A DNA stretch of 64,000 nt, from positions 88,942,255 through 89,006,254 of the forward strand of contig NC_092346.1 in the NCBI RefSeq assembly GCF_963676685.1, written 5' to 3'. The stretch comes from Mytilus edulis (taxonomy: Eukaryota > Mollusca > Bivalvia > Mytilida > Mytilidae). The notes beneath the pieces were generated by a model. It did not search any database. It had not been told where the DNA came from and saw nothing but the letters and a program-made list of their open reading frames with translations. The translations under genes and the position numbers were made by a program. Positions 22,566 to 36,677 of this stretch are shown one piece after another (within the stretch, counting starts at the first letter, position 1; every line of letters starts with the position of its first letter).

Positions 22566-22684
22566 AAGTGTAAACCAATTCGCATGATTCATGAAATGAT
22601 AATAAAATGATATAAAAAATGATACACGTCTTCCTATTTATTTGTATTGTAGTCCTGTAATATTATGTTGTCATTTCAATGTTA

Positions 22685-23128
22685 ATGTTAACATTGCCAT
22701 TAAAGTGTGAGGTTTGGCATGCCACAAAACCAGGTTCAACCCACCATTTTTTTCCTTTAAAAATGTCCTGTACCAAGTCAGGAATATGGCCATTGTTATA
22801 TTATAGTTCGTTTCTGTGTGTGTTACATTTTAACGTTGCGTCGTTTGTTTTCTCTTATTTTTGAGTGTAAATTCACATTGCGATAAGACGTGTCACGGTA
22901 CTTGTCTATCCCATATTCATGTATTTGGTTTTGATGTTATATTTGTTATTCTCGTGGGATTTTGTCTGATGCTTGGTCCGTTTCTGTGTGTGTTACATTG
23001 TAGTGTTGTGTCGTTGTTCACCTCTTATGTTTGGTGCGTTTCCCTCAGTTCTAGTTTGTTACCCCGATTTTGTTTTTTGTCCATGGATTTATGAGTTTGA
23101 ACAGCGGTATACTACTGTTGCCTTTATA
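22685..23128 (-). repeat. Dispersed repeat family E, longest copy, reverse
   Basis: Read inverted, the copy runs from ATAAAGGCAACAGTAGTATA to the CCAGGTTCAACCCACC-like segment at its left edge. An internal phrase TCTGTGTGTGTTACATT occurs twice (near 22813 and 22983), which suggests an internal duplication of about 170 bp. Confidence 0.75.
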
Positions 23129-23333
23129 CTAATTATATAATATAAAAAATGTCCAGTATTTGACTGTCTACAAAAAATGCGCAATAAATTGCAATTACTA
23201 CCTCTTGCAATGTACTCTTTATCATAAAACTTACCAGCACCTTGTTGTAAAGTTGACATCACGGTACGTCAGTACTCCAATCTTTTATAGAGTAAAGTTT
23301 GCTTTGATAAAGTTTAACAAATTAAGATATGTC

Positions 23334-23357
<24 letters not shown>
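23334..23357. repeat. (TA)n microsatellite
   Basis: About eleven consecutive TA units. Confidence 0.9.
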
Positions 23358-23364
<7 letters not shown>

Positions 23365-25939
23365 CACAATATGTTCATCAAACTGTCATGGCGACATAGA
23401 AACATGCTTTTGGATTGTTTCTTCGTGGTTAAATGACTTTTGTATATCGAGAAATTAATTTTCCCATGGGTCGTGTTTAAAAGGAAATAACGATTTTTTG
23501 CTTTCATCCCATTCGTTAAATTTTAATTGATGCTGTCATTTCGTTCAGTTGTTGTGTATTATTCATGTGCCTTTATACTTCTGATAATCATTGTGAAGCT
23601 TGAAAGTATCATGTTATGTAGGTATTTTATTTCCTTTCAGTTTTAAATGACACGACATCAGTGTTAAATTTCAGGTGAAAGATGCATGCTAAGATAAATG
23701 GATACTGCAATTGAGGTATATACCAATAGCATTTCAAAATAAAATTAATTCACTAAATGTTGAAACCAATAAACTATTATCATTAAATAATTAAACAACG
23801 TAAGCTGACACTTTTCCTCGATCAACGACGAATGTACGAACAATAAACTATAATAATACAACTAAATAAATAACACTGTAAATCTCTCTGAGACAAACTT
23901 CTTAAAAACAGAGTTTGGTCATCTATCTTTCACTCTCTATAGAATGGACCTTGATTTAAAACAGGCTGGACCGGAGTTTTTAGTAAAAAAAAAAGGAGGT
24001 AGAATGAGGGACTTTGCAAATAAAAAGGCCGAAAAATAATTTATGTATAAGTTGTAAGTCAGGATATGAAACTAATATAAAATAGGTAAGATCGAATACA
24101 GTGAAAAATAAAAAGACAGGACAGAGGTTACAACTTAAAAAAAAAATGTGTCATCCTAGCCAACCCCGCCCCATAAAAATCAAGTAGTAGCTCCCTTATG
24201 TAGATCCTGATTGGTCGGGATTTCTGGGAATCAATTCTTAAATAACTTAGACAGCTTTCCTTTCATCTTCACGCTTCTACAGTTTCTTAGTTTCTTTTTG
24301 TGGAACTTTCCATAAAACATCGCACGATTAAGATTAACATTAAATGATAAGGAAATGATTAATTACTCAACGCGTATTCTTACTCTTTAGATTTTTATCT
24401 CCCATGGCCATATGGACCTTGTGAGCTATTAATGCCTCGAAGTGGCGTACGCTGTCGTCCTCGTTGCCATAAACATATTATAATATTATCCCTAGAATTC
24501 TTACTTAGTTGAGTTGATCTTAGGATATATACTATGAAGGAGCATAAAGGTTAAATGGAGCTGTACAAATAAAGTTATGACTTACCAATAATTTTAGATT
24601 TTAACAATTAAACTAAACACTGGGTAGATAAAATGTTGTCAGCATGGCCTAGGATAAAATGAAGTTGTACCGATGAAGTTTTAATTTAATTTGGATTCTA
24701 ACCCAAAAAAAACCCACTAAAACCGGGTAGATAAAAAGCCGCCAGCATGGCTTAAGACTTAATTTGTTTATTTAATATACACCACAAAAACACATACAAA
24801 CACAATAACGTATAAACACAACTGACCTTTTTCTCTTACGTTGAAATACATTGAATAAAACCAATACACAATCAACCGACTGAAATACAGGCATCTGTAT
24901 TAAAGCTTAGTAGCGTGGACACAGGATCTGTTTATTTAATAGTTTAAACTAAATATAAATTGTCAACACTAAAATATATAATTAGACGCATTAAAATAGG
25001 TCCATCACATTATATAAATTATAAGTCCGGATATTTAGTCAGTGAAATAGACATATACCAATCCGTCCGTCCGTCCACGGTTAAGGTTAACACATAGCTA
25101 TATAGGAGGTCTAAATGTTCGACGCTAGAGTTTATCAACTTTATCGACTTTTGAATTTCAATATAAAAACTATGGGTCACTGATGAAATTGCTTGTAGGG
25201 AAACGTTGGGTTTTTCTTCTTATTGAGGACAGTAAATGATAAATGGTTGACATTAAGTAAGAGAATTGCTTTTCATAAATACTTCCAAAATGTTTAATAA
25301 ATATAGGGGTCACGGACCTCAATTTCTTCACAAATAAAATACAAAAAACACAAATATTACTCCCAAATTCTATTATATACTCTTGATTTTACAACATGCC
25401 TACAAAAACAGAAACTAGTAATTTTAATTAAAAAAAAAATTCGAATGTTTTTATGTTCTTTAGATTGCTATGTCTTAATATAATGTCATTATTATGATAT
25501 TATTGGGAAAGCAACATCTTGATTCTAAAATAAGCATTGAACTTTTTGTAAGAGGTCGTTGTAATATTTTAGAAAGTGATTTCTGAGTTATGCCGCATTG
25601 TACAACCACGTAATTTTATCGCAACTTTCGGAAATTGTACCATCGACAAAATTCATCAGAATTTAAAATATTTATAAATTAAAAGCATTCCGTTTCTTTT
25701 AAAATTTATTTGGCTGCAAGGTTATAACTAAATATACATTAGAAACCAGGGAACGTAAATTATACAGAACTTATGAGTCGATGCTATACATACCGAGTGA
25801 TAATAAAACTGATGTTGAATTGGTGTCGCTAGGAAGTCTAATATATCGTCTAGTGGTGTGTTTTTTACCACAGCGATATAATATAGATATGCATTGCCTT
25901 ATTCTAACCTACCGATTACTGTCAATATATAAAAATAAG
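23358..25939. other. Intergenic, no gene recognised
   Basis: AT-rich. Two related segments of about 115 bp near 24540-24660 and 24650-24770 share GGGTAGATAAAA, CAGCATGGC and GATGAAGTTTTA phrases. No supported coding region. Confidence 0.45.
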
Positions 25940-26080
25940 GAGTTGCAGTATGATTGCTACCAAAGTTGAAATGAAGTATGACTTTCTACCAAAGTTGAAA
26001 TGAAGTAGATGTAAGCAATTACGAGTAAAAGGCCCGACATGAAAAGCGAGAAAACAAAACAATTTACGAAAAACAAATAT
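25940..26080 (+). repeat. Dispersed repeat family B, forward copy with internal duplication
   Basis: GCAGTATGATTGC and GTAGATGTAAGCAATTA match 42757-42860. CTACCAAAGTTGAAATGAAG is present twice (25959 and 25988). Confidence 0.6.
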
Positions 26081-28234
26081 AACAGACATGAACCAACTAC
26101 AACTATTTTACTACAGGCAGAAACTAACATAATTCTGCGTGGTAAATCATGTTTGTGAGCGCCATACTCCCTAACCTAGGGCAGTGGTGTAACAGTACAA
26201 AAAAAACTATAAGGATAAGTAGCCATTGGCTTTACTGGATCGACCAAGACGAGGCACAAAAACAGCTAACATAACACAATTTATAACTCAAATCACCTAT
26301 CTAAGAGTACTCGCAGTTACTGGAAGCCTGTTCAAAGCCAGTCACTGCTAATAAATGAATTATGTTCTCCATGACGAAAGTATCAATCAGTTTACGTCCA
26401 ACAGATTTATCGTAAAGACGTTTCAAATTGACAGAGAGATTTACTGACATCAGATAACAGTAGTCCTTTTTATTGAAACATGATATATTTGTACTCCATT
26501 TAAATAACATATTCTTGATGGACTTCTTTTATTATCTAGCTTATGAGAGATAAAAACGATGCATCCCTTTTTTTTTGAAACACTTAAAATCCGGAGCCTA
26601 ACATGACAGAAAAATTGCACTTTGATACAGTATGTTGTATTTTGTGTACCGGTCGGCTATCATTAATTTGAAGACAATCTTAGAGAAATAAAATAAAATC
26701 TCTATGAAAAACGCCACAACCAACTGAATTCAAATATTATATAAAAAAAATCAGTTAAAGCTATTTTCGTTCAAAGGTCCGTATTGAAATGGGTATTGTC
26801 AACTCGAGGTTATGTCAGCCCACTGTACAATTTTAAGCTCCCCATCAACGTATTATATTTCATAATGTATGAATGCGAACATCTAAAGAGAAGTTAATGA
26901 ACTTCTGTGGAGATCATTAGCATTGAACTTAAAACTTTCTACTAAAACTAAATTAATTGCCTACATCACTTCTGCACAAAACATTTGATATCTTCTCAAT
27001 GGAATAGTAAAGCGTTTCTGTTGTTTTATGTTCCACAGTTCAATGACAAAGTTTACTTTTGAATCTTTCATTAGTATACAATTTCTATTTAAAGGTGATA
27101 CATCACTGTAAAAACAATAGAAAAAAACCGGCACACCAAGGACGCAAAATGTATAGATTGTAATACTAGTAGTATCATTTTTATTGTGACATTAAAATAC
27201 CATGGCGGTTAAAAATTATTGCTCTCAATCATTCTAATGAATTTTTTTTAATATAATATTACGAAATATGTTGATATAATCGATATTGGGAAGTAAAACT
27301 TCAAACTTTTATTTTAAACTAAAACTGGTGGTAAACAGAACAAACATTGACAAAACCACGGTAGGGATTATGTTTCCCCCCGAGTAATTCGGTCAACCGT
27401 TTTCGCGTGCAGACCGTTTTATTTTCCAGTGAATTGTAATACGATAAAATCGATTTAGTCTTATTTCAGTGCGAATATCATGTATTTCCGTAATATACCA
27501 GCATTTTATTGAGAAGAAACAGCATACTATTTCATTTCAATAGTTTTTAAAAGAAACAAAATGTTTTACGTTCCTGTAGTAGAAATGAACACTTTAAATT
27601 TCAAATGTGAATGTTTAAGAATGTTAATATTTATATTGTGTCTGAAAAGTCGCTCATAAATCCATACCTTGCAAATGTTACTGTTTTACATGAAGATATG
27701 TGTGTGAATCTTTCCTTTATGTTTATATTTGGTGAGACTATACAAAAATATTGAATATTGAATTAACGTATACTTGAACTCTATCTATCTTTAATAGTGA
27801 TAATCCAAAAATGGTATTTTAATTAACTAGTCAAAAGAGGGGTAAAGGACAAATCATTCTTCTGGATAAAAGAGCAGCCGACTTTAACCCATCAAGTCTT
27901 TGTTAATGTGCCTAAAATATACAATTACCATTTTGTAACGTTTTATAGTGCTTACCAAACGGATGTAAACACTATTTCCAATTAAGATGACGTGAAAGTA
28001 TTGAATCGACTGCTATTTGTCTTCTGATACTATCAATGACGTCATTAGTTTGATATTCCCATGGACAATTGGTGTTTTTTTTATGACTATATAAGTATGC
28101 CTCTAATTATCTTAATAGAAATAGTCAGGGAAACTAGAAAATGTACCCAAAAAAAATGTATTAATTGAATAGCAAAATTGGAGAGCGAATTATTTTTTTT
28201 CTTAGAAATTTATATCTTTCTCCATACGATATTC
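26081..28234. other. Intergenic, no gene recognised
   Basis: Only short open frames (69 codons or fewer) without motifs. No repeat family identified apart from the possible tail of family B near 26081-26300. Confidence 0.45.
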
Positions 28235-30400
28235 GCTTCAGTTTGTGCTGAATGCTTTACAACTAAAAACCCTTCAAAAATGCTTAACAACAAAACCACG
28301 CTTTAGTTTTTACTCAATGCTTTACAACAAAACACTCTTCAATTTGTACTCTATGCTTTACAACAAAAGCACGCATTTTTTTTTACTGAATGCTTTACAA
28401 CAAAACCACGCCTCAGTTTGTACTAAATGCTTTACAACAAAACCTCGCTTCAGTTTTTACTCAATACTTTACAACAAAACCTCGCTTCAGTTTTTACTAA
28501 ATGCTTTACAACAAAACCACGCTTCAGTTTTTACTGAATGCTTTACAACAAAACCACACTTCAGTTTTTACTAAATGCTTTACAACAAAACCACGCCTCA
28601 GTTTGTACTAAATGCTTTACAACAAAACCTCGCTTCAGTTTTTACTCAATGCTTTACAACAAAACCTCGCTTCAGTTTTTACTAAATGCTTTACAACAAA
28701 ACCACGCTTCAGTTTTTACTCAATGCTTTACAACAAAACCACATTTCAGTTTTTACTAAATGCTTTACAACAAAACCTCGCTTCAGTTTTTACTCAATGC
28801 TTTACAACAAAACCTCGCTTCAGTTTTTACTAAATGCTTTACAACAAAACCACACTTCAGTTTTTACTGAATGCTTTACAACAAAACCACACTTCAGTTT
28901 TTACTAAATGCTTTACAACAAAACCACGCTTCAGTTTTTACTCAATGCTTTACAACGAAACCACGACTCAGTTTTTACTCAAAGCTTTGCAAAAAAAACA
29001 AGCTTCAATTTGTATTCAATTCTTTACAACAAAACCAGACTTCAGTTTTTACTGAATACTTTAAAACAAAACAACGATTCAGTTTTTACCCGAAGCTTTA
29101 CAACAAAACGACGCTTCAGTTTTTACTCAATGCTTTTACAACAAAACTACGCTTCAGTTTAAACTCAATGCTTTGCAACAAAACCAAGCTTCAATTTTTA
29201 CTCAATGCTTTACAACAAAACACTCTTCAATTTGTACTCTATGCTTTTCAACAAAACCACGCTTCAGTTTTTATTCAATGCTTAAAACCAAGCTTCAGTT
29301 TGTATTCAATGCCTGTACAACACAACCACGCTTCAATTTGTACTCAATGCTTTACAACAAAACCACGCTTCAGTTTTTACTCAATGCTTTACAACAAAAA
29401 CAAGCTTCAATTTGTACTCAATGCTTTACAACAAATTACGCTTCGGTTTGTACTCAACCACTTTCAACAAAACCACGCTTCAGTGTGTACTTAATACTTT
29501 AAACCAAAACCAAGCTTCAGTTTCTACTCAATGCCTCTCGCCAAAACCACACGTCAATTTCTACCCAATGCTTTATAACAAATCCACGCATCAGTTTTTA
29601 CTCAATGCCTCACATCAAAACCATGTTTCAGTTTGTTCTTGATGCTTTACGCACAATTATCGTATCAGTACATGTACTCAATGCTTTACATAAAAAAAAC
29701 CACGCATCAGCTTGTACCCAATGATTTACAACAAAAACACGCATCAGTATGAACTTAATGCTTTACAACACGCTTCGGTTTGTACTAAATAATTTACGCC
29801 AAAATATCGCATCCGTGTGTACTCAGTGCTTTACGCCAAAATATCGCGACAGGGTGTACTCTTTGCATGCTTTACACCAAAACCACGAATCAGTTTGTAC
29901 TTAATGCTTAACACCACAACTATACGTTTCAGTTTGTACTAAATACTTTTCTCCGAAATATAACATTAGTGTGTCCTCAATGCTTTACAACAACAACAAA
30001 AAACACGCATCAGTTTATACCCAATGCTTTAGAACACAAAAACGCTTCAGTGTGTACTAAATGCTTTACACCCAAATCACGCTAGTCTACTCTCGCTTCT
30101 GTTGTACTAGATATTTTGCGCCAAAGTATCACATCAGTGTGTACGCAGTGCTTAGCACTAAAAACCACGCTTCAGTTTGTAAACAATGCTTTACACCTAA
30201 TGCTTTACACCTAAACCACGTGTCAGTTTGTACTCGATACTAAAAAATAAAAACCTCGATTCAATTTTTCTCAATGTTTTACACCAAAACCACTGTTTGA
30301 TCAGTTTGTTCTTAGTGTTTTACGACAAAACTACGATTCAGTTTGTACTTAATACTTTACGACAAATCTAGGTTTAAGTACTCAATGATTTGCGCCAAAC
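28235..30400. repeat. 37-bp satellite array, roughly 58 units
   Basis: The monomer is 37 bp with the landmarks TGCTTTACAACAAAACCACG and CTTCAGTTTTTACTCAA. The centre (about 28380-28970) is nearly homogeneous and the right part (29600-30400) is increasingly diverged. Because 37 is not a multiple of three, three monomers form one 37-codon reading cycle. This creates overlapping open frames (up to 207 codons) in all three plus frames. These frames are satellite artefacts. Confidence 0.92.
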
Positions 30401-31731
30401 CTTTCAGGACAAATACATTTTTTCCTTATAAAACCGAATATTCATGTTGGAAACATACTTGAGATTTGATGAAAAACAAGAAAGTCAAGATTTTTTTTAT
30501 AAAATATGCATTTCAGTTGTGTTTTTTTTTGCCATGGTAACTCTTTCAAATTGAAATTTGTTTTTATTTTACGAATACCTTGTACCTTAATCTAGTTTGG
30601 AGTTATTATTGCCCCTACTCCTTTCCTTTTATTCCTATTTTTTTTTGCCATTCTACTCCCTAAATTAGTAATTGTAATATGGTGCCAATCATCATGAGTT
30701 TCTATAGGAATATTCATCAGGTAACCACGCAACCTAAGGTGTGTTGAAACCAAAACAGGCATACATAGGAAACTCAAAATACTTTGTGTAGGTTAGATTT
30801 TTGCTCATTAAAACAACAGCGATGTAACACATACACATTGATGATTGCCAAACCTCTTTATAGATGGCTAAACATTTATTTTTTTGCACGAATGTTCATT
30901 CGCAGGTGTGAACTCACCGATTTCGTGAAACAAATAGTACATTTTTCCGGAACATCAGGAAATTTGATTTGAAAAATGCAAATCTTAAGTTTATTTGAAT
31001 CAGAATACAATTAATCAAGATTTGTTCAATTTTGCCAAATCATCAAGTTTTTTTATTTGTTGTCTAAATAAGAAATTTGGGTCTGACATACTTCCCATTA
31101 TAGACCGATAAAGTATGCAGATTTTTTTCAATGAAGATATATTCTATTAAAAAGTCTATGTGGCACACCTGCTCTGCAATCGTCTATTTTGTGTCCCGCC
31201 TACATATATCTTAAATTATGGACACAATTTTCTGTAGAATATGATATCGTTTTTGAATGAATGTTCCTGGATAGAAAATAACAATTAAAAAAAACCCCGA
31301 TCACTGAAGGATAGATGGGCGATCGTCACTTCGACATTCTATTTCTTTCGTAATTAACTTTTTGTTATATTTTCTATTGCATATGTTTACAGGCTGGAAT
31401 AATTTACCTTATACACTACATTAACCAAATATCTATTTTTATCTAAATGCTTTGAAAATTGCTTAAAGCTTTAATAATAGCATTAGTTTTTATATGTCTT
31501 GCAAAGTCAAAACTTCTGTGTCACGAATTGAAAAAAAATATAATATATTGTTGATAGTATCTTTTCTCCTCCTTATTTTATGTTTAAACAAGAAACACAT
31601 CAGCCAACTTTTAATTAATTCTAATGTAAGTACTGGTGATTTTCAGAAGTAGCAATATGTCACATCTATAATCTTCGCCAAGTATAAAACACAAAATAAA
31701 TCATATAAGAATCAGTGTTACATGTTTAAAT
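30401..31731. other. Intergenic, no gene recognised
   Basis: A 61-codon minus-strand open frame (30592-30777) contains THLRLRGYLMNIPIETHDDW-like text but no known domain or splice context. Otherwise AT-rich and featureless. Confidence 0.4.
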
Positions 31732-31930
31732 AAAATTGAGAAAGGAAATGGGGAATGTGTCAAATCGACAACAACCCGACCATAGAGCAGACAACAGCCG
31801 AAGGCCACCAATGTGTCTTCAATGTAGCGAGAAAATTCCCGCACCTGTAGGCGTCCTTCAGCTGGCCCCTTTAAAAACATGTGTACTAGTATTGTATGGT
31901 TTTCATTCACGGGGAGTAAAATATAAAATA
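31732..31930 (+). repeat. Dispersed repeat family A, forward copy
   Basis: GGGGAATGTGTCAAATCGAC, CAGACAACAGCCGAAGGCCA and AGCTGGCCCCTTTAAAAACA. About 85-90% similar by eye to 21314-21530. Confidence 0.85.
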
Positions 31931-32101
31931 TCCTTACACGATACAATTGGTGTCAATAACCATAGATTCAGATTCAATATTTTATTATAGTCTCACTAAC
32001 TGCAATACATACATCTATGATCTCCTGATAAACAGTATTGCCAAGAAGAAGCACATTGATGTTGTCATTGCGAATATTACAGCCGATTGCATTGGGTGTG
32101 T

Positions 32102-32324
32102 AGGTAAAGGTACTATATTTGGTTAGCTTGCTTGCTAGTTGAACCGTAAAGTCATAATTAGGTAAGGTAAAGTATCCTCCTTTAGGGGTAGACTAGTCCG
32201 ACAGATAACCTTTCTACCTGTATGTAGGACTAGGCTACTTCGAAAGGAGGATAGTTTACCTTACCTTATAATAGCTTCACGGTTGAGCTAGCAAGCAAGC
32301 TAACCAAAGATATTACCTTTACCT
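32102..32324. repeat. Inverted repeat, two 98-bp arms with a 27-bp loop
   Basis: The left arm 32102-32199 starts AGGTAAAGGTACTATATTTG. The right arm 32227-32324, when inverted, starts AGGTAAAGGTAATATCTTTG. Both contain GGTTAGCTTGCTTGCTAG and GGTAAGGTAAA...TATCCTCCTTT. Just outside the right arm are tandem ACCTACCTGTT units. It lies at the 3' side of the minus-strand LINE and may be its 3' terminal structure or an independent foldback element. Confidence 0.85.
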
Positions 32325-33025
32325 ATACACCTACCTGTTACCTACCTGTTACCTATTCTGTACTTTCCACCTTTATCAGATGAACCACTTCAGTTGGAAT
32401 ATCCTCTTGAAGTGTAGAATCCCTTATATTCACTATTGGATTAAAAACATCTTCTTTATACACTTATATACACCGCCACCACACTTATTTAAAAGTATTC
32501 AAACTGTATATACAGTCATATTTTAAAATCTAAAACTTGATAGATTCATCCATTGTTATTTTGTCCTTTATCTCACTTGAGTCTCTCTCCTCATCGATAG
32601 AATATATATACATCACATCTATCCACCAAGCACATAGACTGTGAAACTTGCTCAGCTCAGCAAATGTCTAATTCACATTCCTTATACTTAAACATACTCA
32701 TCAAATGCAAACTGTAAGTCCTAACCCTTACACTTATACCTAGTATATACCCCTAACCAAAGAGCCTCATTACAGAGTAATTTATTCTTAAACTTAAGGT
32801 AATGAACCATTACATTGTTATTTGTACTTAAAACTTAGCGACAAATAAACATTTAAAATCTAAAAATAATATGTAAAGTTATCACCTATCATATAAGCAT
32901 TAAAAAGACCACCTAACTTTAACAATCAGTTTAAATCTTTGCTTATCATTATCATCTATACCACACTCAAAAAATAAATTTCACTATATATGTCTCTATA
33001 ACTTGGAAAACTATATGAACAGTCT

Positions 33026-36000
33026 TTATAGTAACAAGCTAGTTCTCTTCTGATGTAGACCAAAACATAAGCTGCTTGACAGGCGCTCAATAGTTGTCCA
33101 TAATTGTTTTAAAAACTGGAATTTTGTACAGTCCACTATTAATTGTAATAGATTATCTTCAAAGTTAAATAAATCATCCACAAGAAGAGCATTTATCTTA
33201 TCATTTAGTAGATTTCTTAGTAGCATAATGAATTTCCTTCTCACTCCTTCCAAAGAGTTACATTTTATAAGAAAGTGCATTAAGTCTTCAGATTGTTTAA
33301 AACACAGAGGGCATAAAGAACTTGTTCTATTTCCATTAAATTTTGTTCGATCAGCTTGAAGAGTGTAAGTCCCACTTATTATTTTGGCTTTGACACATGC
33401 TCTTTTAACGGATAAAAGTTCTGAACCACTACTCTCCCAGATATTATGAACTACACCAACTTTAAAGTTATCAACATTTAACATTTTCATAGATACTTTT
33501 GTCCTAGCTTCAAGAATTAAAATGTTTTTCCAATAGTCATTCACTGCGTTATAAACCAATTTTTTCCAAATATGCTTTTCTGGGACTAGATCCAGTACCT
33601 CTATAGGAGATGGCAATTCATACATTTCTGTTAATTTTATAATTTGAATAAACCAGCTTTCAGAGTCTCTTGTTTTCAAAGCAAGCTGTCTTTGAGCGAT
33701 ACTGCGTTCAACTGACCCGTGATTATCTGCAATGTTACGAAATAGGGAAAGCATTTTTTTGTGGATTTCAGATTCTATAGGAAGCTGACCAGTCAGGACT
33801 AAAACAGCAGAATTCGCAGTGCGTGACGGCAGATGCTGGATTTGTTTCAACAATTGTATATAATAAACAGATAGTTTTGCTATATCAGTTTTTGTTAATC
33901 GAATAATATCCAGGCCATACAGTAGCCTCGGAATGACAAAGCACTTTATCATGTGAACTGAGACCTTCGGATTTATCCCATTCAGGCCATAGAGACCAGC
34001 GCCCATCAATGCATATACTGTTTTACGAGCAGTTTGTATTCTATCTGGTACAACTTCTTTAACTCCAAATTTAGAATTTATGTCCCTTTTTATTCCTAAG
34101 TGGGTAGCATTAATTGGTGTATTTAACTTTTGGTCGTTCATATACCAGGAATGTTCTGACTTGTCTCCTATTTTCAATACACAGGATTTCTGTTCACTAA
34201 TCGAATATCTAAATTTATTTGCATGGTCCATTTGAATATTAATCATAGTTTGTAGTTCATATGGATCATTAGCTATCAATGTAACATCGTCTGCTACAGT
34301 TGGAGCACCACAGTATATTGAACCTATGTACGACCCAATTTTGTTTTCCTCATAGATTTTCAGTAAAGAGTTAATAAAAACTTTATACGCAGTTGGAGAC
34401 CAAACACCTCCTTGACGGACGCCTTGTTTTTCTTTAAACCCACGTGAATAATTTCCTTCCCATTTTACTTTTGTAGTTAAGTCTTCATACCATGCCCTAA
34501 ATAATAACCAATTATCTCCAGATATGTTCATTTTATGCATTTCTCTAAATAGGCCAGCATGCCATACTATATCAAACGCTTTTTTAGCATCAGTTAATCC
34601 AATATATATGGGTAAACGTTTTTCTTTAGCTTCTATTCTTAGTTCAGTTACAACCAGCCCCGCTACAGTAGGGGATTCCCCTTCAGTGAACCCTTTTTGT
34701 AATCTACTTTGCTGATTTTTAATAGAGCTTTTGTTACGGGATAAATGTAGCTTTTCTATAGTTTTTCCAATAGCACTAGTTATAGTTATACGTCTATATG
34801 AATTTGGATCTTCTTTTGGTTTTCCTCCATTTTTAAACAGAGGGCATCCTATCCCTATTTTTAAATTATTTGGGACAGCAACAGTTTTAAAAATCAAGTT
34901 TATCAATTTAGTTAGTATATTTACAACTGTCTGACCTCCATATTTCAAGTGTTCTATGGTGAATTTATCAACATCTGGAGCTTTTCCATTTTTAAAAGAT
35001 AAAATACATTTATTCAATTCGTACTCAGTCACTTCCTGAATCGGTTCTCTTGTACTTAAGAAAATATCAGTTAATATTTCAATGTCATTATTAACCAAAT
35101 TGAAAAATTTACTATCGAATCTATCTTGCACAGATGGCGAGGCCAAATCTTCAAAGTATTCAGCCCAAGCTCCCAGAATAGAGGCTGAATTATTATACAG
35201 TCTATTGTTAACCTTCAAAATTGAAGTTGTGGATGACCTTGCATTTCTCTGCTTATTTACTAATGCGAAAAATTGTTTATCATTATTCTCATTTAATTCC
35301 ATAATTTTGGTATACGTATTTTCTCTTTTCTCAGCAGCCAATCGTCTTTGGGCAGAACGAAGTTTTTTCTTTTGCACTTTCATTCGAATATAGTTAATGC
35401 TAGATTTATTATCTTTATTACCTTCATTTTTCCATTTCCAATAGTAAAATTTACCCTCCTTAACAATTTCAGTCATTTCTGGGGTCCAGTCCCTTTTCCT
35501 CTTAAATTTCTTTTTCCTTTTTGGGCATAGACTTTCAGCAGTAGTCACAATAATGTCAGAAAATTTTGTTAAAATGTTCTCTATATTTTCAGCAGTTTCA
35601 ACCACAGCCACATCACTAAATTCAGTTAATCTCTCTTGAAGTAAATTTTCATATTTTTGTTTATCAATTTTATCCCATTTTATACGTAAAGGTCTAGGAT
35701 CGCTAGTGCTAATATCCATCCTTTCAATACAACAGTTAATTGAAATCATAATTGGATCATGAGTGGATAGATTTTGAAATTCACGATTAAATGACAAATA
35801 TTTCTTGACCATTGCACTAGTTTCTACAAAATAGTCAATTTGAGATTCATCTCTGTTATTGAAGTGAAAAAACGTACTCTGCTTTTTGCAAGTGGAAGGT
35901 ATTGACAGTCCATTAGATTTTAAGAATTCATCAAAGACAATATCACGAGGTATTTTACGCTCATTTCTATGCAGTGAGGCATTCATGTCACCTCCTATAA

Positions 36001-36677
36001 TTATGTCAGAAGTAGGCAGATATTTTTCTATCATTTCACTTAGCTCATCTAGTACAGTTTTAAAATCTTCAATAGTGATATTTCCACCTCTAGTTGGCAT
36101 ATAGACACATATTAGCACAAGTGGCTGTTTTACGTTGAGACGTATAGCTATTACTCTATTACATCCATCCGGTAAAAGTTCAACAAGATTTTGTAATTTT
36201 TTTGTTAACACAAATTGCAACCCCAGCATGCCCCCTCCTCCTTTCAGTTGGGTCATTTGTCTTATCATCATCAAAGCATTTTACAAGACATAAAAAGTCA
36301 GTTAAAAATTCCTCTAAAACTTGTTTTTCCCTATTATGTAACCAATGTTCCTGTAACATAATTATATCAGCTCTTTTCTCTAGCATAGATAGATACATAT
36401 TATTAGATAAAAAACCTTCAATGTTAAAAGATAAAATGTTCAGCACGCTATCTATACTTATTTCATTATCATGAGGCTCTTGTACATGTATATCCTTTCC
36501 TACATTTTTGTGGATTGACCCATTGTGGGCATCATTAAATTGTCTCTCTGTGTGCAACCCAACTTTTCCTGTTGAAGACGTTGGAACCTCGGCGGTACTT
36601 GTTTCATTTGCTTTCTTGGGGGTATATATATTTGCTCCGATTTCTCGTGAAATCTTTTCCTTGCTTGTGTTTGACAT
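33026..36677 (-). CDS. LINE ORF2: endonuclease-reverse transcriptase, one frameshift
   Basis: ORF2 nicks target DNA and reverse-transcribes the element RNA. It begins at ATG 36677. The N-terminal segment (165 codons) contains LNILSFNIEGFL and IIMLQEHWL of the exonuclease-endonuclease-phosphatase (EEP) fold. At 36197-36203 a run of seven A (minus strand) shifts the frame; six would keep GHAGVAICVNKK joined to LVELLPDGCNRVIAIRL. The downstream 1,082-codon segment continues with EEP residues GGDMNAS (about 94-100), QIDYF and STHDPI. The RT follows: SFKNGKAPDVDKFTIEHLKY, TDAKKAFD (561-568), GVRQGGVWSPTAY, and the catalytic VADDVTLIA with ADD at 661-663. A C-terminal CPLC-X8-H-X4-C knuckle lies near 988-1005. 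All catalytic blocks look intact. The indel may be real or an assembly error. Confidence 0.88.

Noticed and set aside
28245-29502. Overlapping 73-207-codon open frames
   Set aside because: Products of the 37-bp satellite, open in all plus frames. No start context or domain.
28235-30400. CRISPR-like array
   Set aside because: The 37-bp units are contiguous with no unique spacers, and the context is eukaryotic.
31701-31990. Open frames on both strands over family A (also near 15904 and 48840)
   Set aside because: They translate the dispersed repeat; similar text occurs at every copy.
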